The notes beneath the pieces were generated by a model that worked only from the letters and a program-made list of their open reading frames with translations, did not search any database and had not been told where the DNA came from. Below are positions 21,580-31,094 of a DNA stretch of 64,000 bases, in pieces. The position numbers and the translations under genes were made by a program. How positions within the stretch are numbered: position 1 is the stretch's first letter; the number at the start of each line of letters is the position of its first letter. This DNA is from Microplitis mediator (taxonomy: Eukaryota > Arthropoda > Insecta > Hymenoptera > Braconidae): positions 16,551,275 through 16,615,274 of the forward strand of contig NC_079975.1 of NCBI RefSeq assembly GCF_029852145.1, in the 5' to 3' direction.

Positions 21580-23004
21580 CCCGGGAAAAAATCAGCATGC
21601 ATGATCATGCCTGAGCAGGCTTAAATCTCATGCATGATCAGGCCTGAATTTTGGCCAGACATGAACAGGCATGATTTTGCCTGAGCAGTCATGATCATGC
21701 ATGATTCTGCCTGAGAAGTCATGATCGTGTCCAGTCATGCATGATCAGGCCTGGATTTTGGCCAGACATGATCATGCATGACCATACATTATCATGCATG
21801 ATCATACATTATCATGCATGATCTTCCCTGAGCAGGCATATGATTTTATAATCTGTGATTCCTCTCGAGCACGTTTGGTCGTATTTAAATATTGGCTGCT
21901 TATGAAAAATACGATCAGGCATTCCCATACATGAGCACGCGTTATTATGCATGCACACGCATTCCCATAGCTTATTTATTTGAAAGATGTTGCTGTAAGT
22001 ATTAGAAACTAAGGTATATAATTAATCGTACTATACAAATGATAGAGAGTAATTTATCAATTTTCATTGGTTCTTTTATTTTGAACTTTCATTAAAAACT
22101 ATTTTTAACATATTATTCACTTAATGCATTAAACAATTAATATTTATGAATACAAATTGTTTTTTTATTTATTTAACTATTAATATGCTTAGTTTTCCAC
22201 TATATTTAAATGGTGTATTACCGTACGATGGACGGTGTGGCTCAATAAGCTATAGATCAAATTGAATGGAATATAGTATAGTGCCGGATAGCTCAACTGG
22301 TAGAGCACTCGGCACGATACCGAATTGGTCTGGGTTCGATTCCCAGTTCGGGCTATCTATATTTTTCTCAATTTATCTATAAATTGTCTTATTGAGAGGT
22401 TTGCATGTTTAGGTTTCCACTATATTTAAATGGGTTTCCACTATATATAAAAAACTCAAGATACAATGATTTCGAACGTAAGTCATGAGCAAGCCTGATC
22501 TAGAATGAATCATGCTTGATCACAAATGAGTTATACAAGATCAAGTATGAACCATGTATGGTCATGCATGACAGAGCATGCTCAATCATGACCTTTCCTG
22601 ATAAATAATATCTCTGTAGACAATTATTCATAACGTAAGTTATGAGCAAGTCTAATCTAGAATGAGCCATTCATGATCATGCTTGATCACCAATGAGTCA
22701 TGTCTGGCCATGAATGATCAAGTATGAACCATGCATGGTCATGCATAATAGAGCATGCTCAAGCATGACCTTTCCTGATGGATCATATCTCTGGATACAA
22801 TTATTTCAAACTTAATGCATGCGCAAGCTTGATCTAGAATGAGTCATGCATGATCATGCTTGATCACGAATGAGTCATGCCTGGCCATGAATGAATCATG
22901 CAGGATCAAGCCTGAATTATGCATGAATCATGCACGATCAGGCACGAATCATGCATGAATCCTGCATGATCATACGTGATCATGCATGGTGATTTTTTCC
23001 CGGG
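21580..23004. mobile_element. CCCGGGAAAAAATCA element, long copy (ATGATCAT arrays)
   Basis: Exact ends CCCGGGAAAAAATCA and TGATTTTTTCCCGGG are flanked by CA at 21578-21579 and 23005-23006. The other arm has the empty site with a single CA, which proves insertion. The 5' array (21592-21835) and 3' array (22480-22990) consist of degenerate palindromes such as CATGCATGATCATGC and CCTGAGCAGGC. The core at 21840-22470 contains a tRNA-like gene. A deletion derivative is at 45052-45780. Confidence 0.93.
22282..22354 (+). tRNA. tRNA-Lys-like pol III unit inside the CCCGGG element
   Basis: The 73-nt cloverleaf-like sequence has an intact A box (TAGCTCAACTGG, 22289-22300) and B box (GGTTCGATTCC), a perfect 4-bp D stem (22291-22294 with 22303-22306), and a perfect 5-bp T stem (22330-22334 with 22342-22346). 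A T5 run follows at 22365. The acceptor, D and T parts match eukaryotic tRNA-Lys. The first two acceptor bases (TG) no longer pair. The anticodon loop CACGATA lacks U33, so it is not a functional lysine tRNA. A SINE head or a transcribed tRNA-like RNA is more likely. Its 3' flank CTATCTATATTTTTCT recurs after a partial copy at about 49112-49140. Confidence 0.72.
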
Positions 23005-23016
23005 CATACACACACA

Positions 23017-23092
<76 letters not shown>

Positions 23093-23240
23093 CAGACATC
23101 ATTCTGAAAATAGTCAGAATAGCTACCTAGGACCTCAAAACGTCGACATTTGATGAAAACTCATGGGTTTTCGAAAATCGAACCGAAACCATTAACTTCC
23201 CGAAATTTTGAAAGTTTTCAATTTGCTTAGCAGGAAGTTG
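23005..23240 (-). repeat. Microsatellite-bearing repeat, copy 3 (CA tract 23007-23090)
   Basis: This is the half of the family copy that lies beyond the CCCGGG insertion; the other half is at about 21400-21577. The insertion landed at the edge of the GT/CA tract. Confidence 0.8.
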
Positions 23241-23570
23241 AAAAAACGGTTCCTTCTTGAAAATCTTATCTAATCAATAAGAAAATATTTGAATACGTTT
23301 GTCGATCATAATTTTTTGTATCAGTATGTTTTTATACATAATTTATTTATTCGTTGTGAAAGATGGGCACGGTTGAACATGACGGAATCGAAAAAACGAC
23401 TAAAAAATAGAAAATACGATTTTCAGGCGATAGTAGAGCATATCTAAATCTAATATATTTTATTTTTTAATATCTTAAATTTGTCTTCGGGTTAAGGCAT
23501 GTCATAAGGTGAAAATCCAACCATAGGGAGAGATGCAATTGTCAGATTTTTATGGTATTTCATTAAAAAA

Positions 23571-26500
23571 TTATTGATGAGAACTGTTTTCATTGACCTT
23601 ATTGTAATTTAATAAACCCCTTTGATATATTTTATTTGTATCATTATCAAGAAAAGGTATATTTTCCAGTTCTTGTTGATTACTTTCAATAAAATTATCA
23701 AGGTTCGAAAAGCAGTGTTTTAGTCGAGCAACATAATAGTGGCTAAAATCTGTATTGACCAATATCAATACTTTTTTTGATTGTGTAACTGTAGGACCCG
23801 TTTGATTGATAGTTTGCAGTGTTGATGAGATGCCATTAACCATAAATGTGATTAATTTAGTTTCTAACGCATTACTTAGTGCAGTTGTTGCACCTTCATT
23901 AGCCCAAACTTCATCGGCAGAAATCATGCGGACGAGATCATCTGTAGCTGGATTATCTAATATACTACTTTCATCATTGTTTATTCTAACCTCTATTTCT
24001 TGGGATTTACATAATACTTCATAATAATGAGCATTCGCTACGATATGAACAATAATAAAAATTTTAATGTCAGGATACAATTCTTCATCGTTAAGCAAAA
24101 GTTCAGCGATACATCGAAAGAAACAGTTTCCATCAGCGCCGACATCATCAATTTGAAGGTTATTTAAAAGAATTTTTGGAAATCGTGCTGTTGGTATACG
24201 TTTTTTTGAAGGACAATTCATCACTAAATGTGTAGATTTTGTTTTAAACTCATTTTTAATATTGTCGCATATTTTCAAAATAACACTTTCATTATTTCTC
24301 AAGACATCTTCTATTTCTGAAATAGATTTAGAAGCCTGAATTTGATTTAAAATATCTTTGACATTTAGTACGACAGGCTTATTCGTATTAGTCTTTTTTC
24401 CTTGAATATTAGGTTCATTATGTAACCTTTCACAAAGATCAGTACCAGAGAATTCAACATTTGAATCTACATTAATCTGGGCTATGCGAACACCTTGCCA
24501 TGTCTCTCCACTAAATGTTGGCGAATTATATTTTCTATGAGCAGCAGCGAAATGCCATTGAATTTCATTTATAATAGTTATTGGTAGGGCTGAAAATGGA
24601 TTACTTGGTGAATATTTGATGATACTACTTTTTTTATGTGTATTCCGATCAACACCAATAATAACTATAGTTACTCTCAGAGCATCACTTACAGCATAAA
24701 ATGAACCTTCATTTCCCCATTCACAATCACGAGCTACCATTCGCAAAAAACTATCTAATTTCGGGTGGTCTGTATCACGTTGATATTTGTCCTTAACTGA
24801 AATACAACCTCGATTAATCAATGACTCATACTTATTCTTACAAGAAATATCGTGGAATATAATGAAAAGTTTGATTTCCAAGTATCTGTTTTCATCATGA
24901 AAGATTAATTCAGCAAATGATCGGAATAAACAATTACCATCACCTTTAACGTTAGTTAACGCAAATGTATCATTAAGTGTACGATTCATTTGAGCATTTT
25001 TAATTGGCAACCCAGCAGTTTTCAAAATATATTTCGTTGAGTTTCGGTAGCTACATTGTTCAGTCGATGTTTCTGTTAAATTTTTTTCATACGTTTTATG
25101 AACTTCAGTACAAATTTTAGACATAAATTCTTTGTTTTGATCTAAAAGCAGTGCAATGTCTTTCAAAGATGGGCTTTCCGCGATTTTCAGTAACATTTCT
25201 GAAATTGGGAGAATTTCTTCTTGAATTCGATTTTTTTGCATTTTCTGAAAAATGTCATTTTTTTTCTTAATGCTTTTCTCAGGATTTTCCTGCCTCAGTG
25301 GAGATGTCTTTCTTTTACAATTTTCGCTTTTTTTTTGTACTTTATTAACACTCAATGAGTGTATTGAATTTGTATTATTTTTAAGAACATCTGAATTTTC
25401 CAAATTTGTATCAAAAAGACCATCTTTGACTATTGTAGAGTTCGAAATAAGTCTTTGTGCGATGCTAAACTGTGTTAACTTTGAATGATCGATGGAGACT
25501 CTATTCTTAACTTCATTTCGTTTGTTACAAAAGAAAATAGGTTTGTGATCTGAAGTAATACTTTCATAAGTTCCTGACACATAATCGTTTAAATTAGTAA
25601 ATATTACATCGATTTGTGTATTAAAATTAGTAGTTGAAATCGAAGAAGGCAATGCTCTTTTCAAGTTTTTACAATCACTCATATATTTTTCCAGCCAAGA
25701 AACATCATTACTATAACAATCTTGATTGAAGTCACCAATGATTATTACTTTATTATCTATTTTACATGAACTAATCATATTTTCTATGCATTCCTTGAAT
25801 AATTTTCGTGTAGTGTCAGGTGATGCATAACCTCCGATGATAAACAAGTCATTCTCAATTAAACTTACTAAATCAACATGTTCGATTTTTTTTTTATTTT
25901 CTGATCGAAAATCGTGAGTTAAATTATTGATAATGGAAACATCGAGATGAAATTTTTTATATACGATCAATCCACGAAGAAATTTTTTGCCAACATTGTT
26001 TCCATCAGATCTATAAATAACGTCATATCCATCAATTGCGATATTATCGGAAGGCAATGTACGTGCTTCAGCAAAGATCATAATGTCTGCTCCATGAAAC
26101 CATTTATCATTTCGAACACAACCAATATACTTATGTAACGATAATGCATTATGAAAAATAATTTTAATGCCTTGTAATTCGTCTAAAGGCTGCTCAAATG
26201 TTATCAGACGTTTTTGAGTCTTTAGACGATCTAATTCAACTTTAAGATCACTGGTATTATCTAAAGGAACTGGAGATTTAAATATCCCATCAATAAAAAG
26301 ATTATTGGGATGACCAACACGACTGTATGCTACGTATTGCATCATTCGTGTAATGCCTTTATTATGGACACAAACAGATGAAAAAGTTTGACCTTGACTT
26401 TTATGAACGGTCATACCTTCAGCTAGAATAAATGGAAATTGCTGACGAGCAGCCATTTTTGTACCAACTGAAATATCAGAAACCACAACCGGTAAAATCG

Positions 26501-27947
26501 GAACTAGATTCATGTTTAAATTATTTTTTTGCAAATAAGATAAGTACTTACTCCGGGTTGATCGTCCAATATCACTTGATTCAAATTCTATCCAAAATAT
26601 CAGAATTTCATTTGAGTTTTCGTTTTTTGTTACATGTCTTAAAATACCTGATGCTCCATTTACTAATCCTTCGGCTGTTTTAATATTACGCGTCAACATT
26701 AGTTTAGTTCCAATTTTAGTAGAAATGGTTGTAGGTAAGCAACCAGTTTTGTTTGTTGGCAATTTTTTGAGAGCAGCAAGCGTTTTTTGAATAGTTTCTT
26801 CACTCATTTTTTTTTTACCTTGAATATTATCTTTGGCATGGTGCACAAGCAATTCACCTGGCCTATTGGCAACTTTTCGGTCATTGTAAGCATCAGCATC
26901 TTTATTTGTATAAAAAAGATGAATCGCATTGTGAGGAATGTTTTCCAAGTTGCAACGTGATTTTATTAATTGGACATCGCTATCGGTCATTGTCCCCATG
27001 GAAAGGTTGTTTAAAGCATTAATTAAGTCTTCATTATCTTGTCGCATAACTTTTGTTAATTCAAAATAATCAAAATCGATCCAATTATCTGTTGCAAACA
27101 ACTCACTATACGTGGGATCAGCAATATTTGGTTTAAAGGGCTTATCACGGTTCTTTTTAGTCCATTCAAATTTTCTATCTCTTAAATAATGTTGTGCTGT
27201 ATAATAAATTGGCTTGTCCATTACAGGTGGAAGTTGTCTTAAGTCTCCAACAAATATAATTGATAAACCACCAAATGGTGAATTATTACCCGTAATTTCT
27301 TGAAGGCGAGTATCAATTTGATTTAAACGATTACGACCAATCATGGACACCTCATCTATAATTACAACTTTTACATCACGCATTTCAAATCTTATTGAAT
27401 TAACAGTGCTAGAACTTAATGATGGAAGGTTTCCTTTCTTATTATCACAAGGCAATACAAAACAGCTGTGAACTGTAACACCCCCAATTATAAATGCAGC
27501 TTTTCCTGAAGGAGCAGCTAAAACAACTTTGGGAGATGAAATGTCTAAACAAGAGATTTGAGTATTATAATAATGGGAAATAGTTTGATATAAAAGTTTA
27601 ATAAGAAAAGATTTCCCAGTACCAGCTTGACCACAAATAACTAAACGAATAGGTGCATTAAGTTTTTGAGAATGCAAACAGTGCATAGTTATTTGCAATT
27701 GCTGTTCATTTGCTTTTAAAAGCAATCCTAAAATGTCGTTTTCTTCCATAATTATTGGAACACTAATCTTATAATCTTTTCCTTTTTGTTTTGAGTCAAA
27801 AAAATCATCTTGATTTGTTTCAGCAAATATATCAATTAATTCATTCAAATCTTCTTTTTCAATATTAGAAGTTTCATTATTATCTTCATTATCACTTTTG
27901 TTTGCTTCAGCTTCTTTGAAAAGATCTGCTATATAATTTTCGTCCAT
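23571..27947 (-). CDS. Helentron helicase, endonuclease and double OTU protein
   Basis: This is an intact 1458-residue frame. Domains in order: acidic N-terminus (1-70); PIF1-type SF1 helicase with Walker A GQAGTGKS (K112), Walker B IIDEVSM (D198, E199), GDLRQLPP near 236 and TVHKSQGQTF near 515; an exonuclease-endonuclease-phosphatase type domain at about 615-810 with AEARTL, IIGDFNQD (D739) and SDHKP (H801); a lysine-rich linker; OTU domain 1 with GDGNC (Cys1006); OTU domain 2 with GADGNC (Cys1275) and SHYYVAR. Helicase plus apurinic-like endonuclease plus OTU is the Helentron (Helitron2) signature. It should unwind DNA for rolling-circle transposition together with the Rep product of the adjacent upstream frame. 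Having two OTU domains is less common. It starts 48 bases after the Rep stop. Confidence 0.92.
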   Translation of the reverse strand: MDENYIADLFKEAEANKSDNEDNNETSNIEKEDLNELIDIFAETNQDDFFDSKQKGKDYKISVPIIMEENDILGLLLKANEQQLQITMHCLHSQKLNAPIRLVICGQAGTGKSFLIKLLYQTISHYYNTQISCLDISSPKVVLAAPSGKAAFIIGGVTVHSCFVLPCDNKKGNLPSLSSSTVNSIRFEMRDVKVVIIDEVSMIGRNRLNQIDTRLQEITGNNSPFGGLSIIFVGDLRQLPPVMDKPIYYTAQHYLRDRKFEWTKKNRDKPFKPNIADPTYSELFATDNWIDFDYFELTKVMRQDNEDLINALNNLSMGTMTDSDVQLIKSRCNLENIPHNAIHLFYTNKDADAYNDRKVANRPGELLVHHAKDNIQGKKKMSEETIQKTLAALKKLPTNKTGCLPTTISTKIGTKLMLTRNIKTAEGLVNGASGILRHVTKNENSNEILIFWIEFESSDIGRSTRSKYLSYLQKNNLNMNLVPILPVVVSDISVGTKMAARQQFPFILAEGMTVHKSQGQTFSSVCVHNKGITRMMQYVAYSRVGHPNNLFIDGIFKSPVPLDNTSDLKVELDRLKTQKRLITFEQPLDELQGIKIIFHNALSLHKYIGCVRNDKWFHGADIMIFAEARTLPSDNIAIDGYDVIYRSDGNNVGKKFLRGLIVYKKFHLDVSIINNLTHDFRSENKKKIEHVDLVSLIENDLFIIGGYASPDTTRKLFKECIENMISSCKIDNKVIIIGDFNQDCYSNDVSWLEKYMSDCKNLKRALPSSISTTNFNTQIDVIFTNLNDYVSGTYESITSDHKPIFFCNKRNEVKNRVSIDHSKLTQFSIAQRLISNSTIVKDGLFDTNLENSDVLKNNTNSIHSLSVNKVQKKSENCKRKTSPLRQENPEKSIKKKNDIFQKMQKNRIQEEILPISEMLLKIAESPSLKDIALLLDQNKEFMSKICTEVHKTYEKNLTETSTEQCSYRNSTKYILKTAGLPIKNAQMNRTLNDTFALTNVKGDGNCLFRSFAELIFHDENRYLEIKLFIIFHDISCKNKYESLINRGCISVKDKYQRDTDHPKLDSFLRMVARDCEWGNEGSFYAVSDALRVTIVIIGVDRNTHKKSSIIKYSPSNPFSALPITIINEIQWHFAAAHRKYNSPTFSGETWQGVRIAQINVDSNVEFSGTDLCERLHNEPNIQGKKTNTNKPVVLNVKDILNQIQASKSISEIEDVLRNNESVILKICDNIKNEFKTKSTHLVMNCPSKKRIPTARFPKILLNNLQIDDVGADGNCFFRCIAELLLNDEELYPDIKIFIIVHIVANAHYYEVLCKSQEIEVRINNDESSILDNPATDDLVRMISADEVWANEGATTALSNALETKLITFMVNGISSTLQTINQTGPTVTQSKKVLILVNTDFSHYYVARLKHCFSNLDNFIESNQQELENIPFLDNDTNKIYQRGLLNYNKVNENSSHQ

Positions 27948-27995
27948 ATTATATATTAAAGCTCGATTTTTTTCAATTAATCGAATATTTTTTTT

Positions 27996-30900
27996 TTAGA
28001 CTTCTTTCTTTTCATTTAAGCTTAAAACTTCAATTTCATTTTCCTCGTCACGAAATGGCAAAAATAAAAGTAATTGTTCTCGATAGTAATTTGCTTCATC
28101 TTGATATTTGTTGTAATGCCGTGTTCTCAAAATTTTACGCTTTGCACGCTCTTTTGCGTTATTTTCTTTATCATCACTATCGTTATTATTATCACAATCA
28201 CTTATCTCATACTCTAAATTAGGTTCAGTTTTATTATTTTTAGTCTTTGCAATAAGTTTATTAGGATCACTGAATCCTGTAGCAAAATCGGCTAAGCATA
28301 ATGATTCATACTGTGTTTTTCTTTTACAATACTTTTCGATGATATTTTCTTGATAAATATCTGTCGAATCAGGTGCCATTTCAGATAATTCTTTATTACG
28401 TTTTACCACTCTATTTCTTTCTTCCGAAGGAAAAGTAGGGACAATCACACCTTTTCGACTAGATTTAAAGCCTGGTATATGGAGTACAATAGAGGCCGCT
28501 GCTTGTCCTGATAATATCCTCTTATTAATGAAAGCATTTCCTATTATTTTTACTTTTTCGAAATTAGTAAAGTCTCCCTGGGCAAATTGTTCGGTCAAAC
28601 CTCTAAATAATTTAGCCATATCTTTTTCAACTTTGACTACATAATCAGTCAAATAAGTTACACAAGCATATGCATCACAGATAAATTGAATGTCCATGTT
28701 TGATCTTAGTAGGTTCAAAATATCTGGATTGTATGCGTTAACAAAAATCTCATTACTACCGCGTTTCAAAAACACACGAGTTGTTTGCAGAGGATATCTA
28801 GCAGCTGCGGTATATTCAAGCTCCGACATTTCAAGTTCAATTAAAATTTGTGAAAAAGAAATTTCTCGTGGGCATGTACTTAGTCCATCAAGATAATTAG
28901 TAACTTTTTCAAAATTTAATTTCACTTTTTCATTTCGTTGTTCTGATGGTAGCTTGGTTAGAATTTTTGTTTCTGGCATCGGCCACAACGGATAATGAAA
29001 ACGACATTTTTTTAAATTTTTTGAACCTTTGTAGCATGTAAAGGTATGTTTATGAATCTGATAGTTCTTTACATATGGGTTATCTGTGTCTAATCGACAT
29101 GTTATGTACTTGTCGATAAATGTAATACAATTCTTTACAGAATCACTATCTTCTGGATTATATTTTGGAGCGTCATGTAACCAAAATAGCATATGACGAT
29201 GTAAAGTTCCTTTTTGTTGAACCTCATCTTTTTGAATAAAATCTTCAACATTATTAATTCTAAAGGGACCAGATATCTTTTGAAGACACAGTAGTATATT
29301 CGTAAAATAACGATGAATGTAACGTGTACAAGTTACTGGATTATTACGGATTAAAAGGAGTTTCTCATTATAATTGAGATCAAGTGCATTCTGCAAACTA
29401 ATCGTCTTGTTGTATTGTTCTTCATAAAGTTGTTGCAATAAATAAGAATCACTCTCCAGTGTAATAGAAAATGTAACAAACAAAGTCGCTGGATTTATTT
29501 GTGCAATTTTAGCTATTAAAAATTTTTTTTTATCCTCTAAGTAAGCAGGAGAGCCAACAATCGGCTTCAAAAATTTATATGCTTCATCTTTATTAATTAG
29601 TTCATCGACTATTTTATTTTGTAAAACGTCTTTAGCTTTCAAAGATTCATTTTTACAACCCCTACGAGTAATAAAACTCATTGAATCTCTGGTACGTTTT
29701 TGTACTGTCATTTGACCGACTAAAAGAACGAACGTTGGATTAATCCGACAGCGGGGATCTTTATGAGTAAGCCATAACTTGTGTCTTTGATTAGCTGTGA
29801 GTACCTTTGCTTCGTCAAAAGGTTCACCCCCGAATATTTGTGGAAAGCAGAAAATTTCATAGTAAGGGATTTTGTAAATTGGTACAGGTCGTTTATTTTC
29901 ACCGGGTGCAATAATCCGAGTTAATTCTGCCGCTTCCCGATTTTGATCGATGACTAAAACGTCATCTCTGTCAAAGTCTCCATCACATTCATCGTCTTCA
30001 ATAGTGTCATCATTGAATTTCGTAAATAGTTCATTTTGAGAATTTAATAGATATTCTTTATCTTTTTCATCAACTATGAAAGGGAATTCTTTTTGGGTAA
30101 ATTGTGTGAAAAATTCATCATTTTCTTTAATGTCATATTGTTTATACAATGTAGAATTTGATAGAAATTCCATAGATTGTTTTATATCTTCAACGACTAC
30201 ATTTTCAGCCATATAATTGCTTTTATACTCTTTTTTACGCTTAAGAAGAATTTGAATTACTTGTGCTTCTCTTGGATGGCGGGGTAAACATTTCATCATT
30301 TCCCCAACATCAACTTGAATATTCACAATATTTCCTTTAAGAGATAATTGTGGGTTTACTGTGAACTGTTGAAGAGGAACGATTTGCAAAAATGGTAAGC
30401 AAGGTGAAACCAACCTAGCTCCAAGTGGAGTCAAACGCTTCAAGCAATCAGGAATTTTTGTAAAAGAAAGATTTTTTGTGGCAGCTCTTTTCGGGATCAT
30501 ACCTTTTCTTAAACTATTCCAACACTGATCACAAAGAAACTCAGATTCTTTAAAATAATACGTATGATTATCCATATCTTTTTCAGTAATGAGCTTTCGT
30601 TTATAATTTGTTAATTTAGATATACCATCATATAATTTACGCATACAGCAAGTGCAAATTTCGGGGATTTTATGTTGCTTAGCTAAAACTTTTTGATACA
30701 ACAGTGCAGTTTTATCACCACTTTTAGCTTTATTTGCGATATATAATGAATACATTTTATAATATTTATTAATTTCATTCACTTGCACTTTACGTTTTTC
30801 TTCTTTTTCAAGCTGCCTTTTCTTAGGGCCAGATTCTGGATCTAATAGAGCTTTTTTTATTGTTTCTGTATTAGAATCGTAATATAATTTGCGTTTTAGT

Positions 30901-31094
30901 GAACTTTCGAGTGTTGTCTTTTGAGTGTTTTTATATGCATCAGATTGTTGAAGACTATAAGTATGATCATAATAAGAATCGGGGGTTTGGAATTGAAGTT
31001 GTTCGCTTGATTTTAAGCTCGTTTCTTGAAGCCTCGGAACTTCAAAATCTTGATATTTTTTCTTTTTATTTTCTCTCGATTTCTTTATTAATGT
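27996..31094 (-). CDS. Helentron Rep (HUH endonuclease) protein, N-terminus displaced
   Basis: The frame is open from 31208 to the stop at 27996, but the first 38 or so codons (31095-31208) are read from an inserted element. The native start is the ATG at 33044, followed by a very basic leader up to 32994. Removing the 1897-bp element and one GT repeat leaves the frame continuous. Features: Cys-pair zinc region (CTCCMRKLYDG, later CDQCW), the Helitron HUH motif KGTLHRHMLFWL (H670, H672 of the present frame) and the two-tyrosine motif TYLTDYVVK (Y852, Y856). It nicks and joins single-stranded DNA in rolling-circle transposition. Unlike the usual single Rep-helicase protein, the frame stops just after YREQLLLFLPFRDE, before the helicase. 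The break may be a mutation or a real two-gene layout. Confidence 0.88.
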   Translation of the reverse strand, partial: TLIKKSRENKKKKYQDFEVPRLQETSLKSSEQLQFQTPDSYYDHTYSLQQSDAYKNTQKTTLESSLKRKLYYDSNTETIKKALLDPESGPKKRQLEKEEKRKVQVNEINKYYKMYSLYIANKAKSGDKTALLYQKVLAKQHKIPEICTCCMRKLYDGISKLTNYKRKLITEKDMDNHTYYFKESEFLCDQCWNSLRKGMIPKRAATKNLSFTKIPDCLKRLTPLGARLVSPCLPFLQIVPLQQFTVNPQLSLKGNIVNIQVDVGEMMKCLPRHPREAQVIQILLKRKKEYKSNYMAENVVVEDIKQSMEFLSNSTLYKQYDIKENDEFFTQFTQKEFPFIVDEKDKEYLLNSQNELFTKFNDDTIEDDECDGDFDRDDVLVIDQNREAAELTRIIAPGENKRPVPIYKIPYYEIFCFPQIFGGEPFDEAKVLTANQRHKLWLTHKDPRCRINPTFVLLVGQMTVQKRTRDSMSFITRRGCKNESLKAKDVLQNKIVDELINKDEAYKFLKPIVGSPAYLEDKKKFLIAKIAQINPATLFVTFSITLESDSYLLQQLYEEQYNKTISLQNALDLNYNEKLLLIRNNPVTCTRYIHRYFTNILLCLQKISGPFRINNVEDFIQKDEVQQKGTLHRHMLFWLHDAPKYNPEDSDSVKNCITFIDKYITCRLDTDNPYVKNYQIHKHTFTCYKGSKNLKKCRFHYPLWPMPETKILTKLPSEQRNEKVKLNFEKVTNYLDGLSTCPREISFSQILIELEMSELEYTAAARYPLQTTRVFLKRGSNEIFVNAYNPDILNLLRSNMDIQFICDAYACVTYLTDYVVKVEKDMAKLFRGLTEQFAQGDFTNFEKVKIIGNAFINKRILSGQAAASIVLHIPGFKSSRKGVIVPTFPSEERNRVVKRNKELSEMAPDSTDIYQENIIEKYCKRKTQYESLCLADFATGFSDPNKLIAKTKNNKTEPNLEYEISDCDNNNDSDDKENNAKERAKRKILRTRHYNKYQDEANYYREQLLLFLPFRDEENEIEVLSLNEKKEV

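Larger units (their letters stand above)
19425..24454 (-). repeat. Right arm of the large inverted duplication
   Basis: The arm is the reverse complement of 10564-14176 plus a 1425-bp insertion at 21580-23004. It is continuous with the full Helentron gene to its right, so this is the parental side and the left arm is the derived, truncated copy. Confidence 0.93.
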
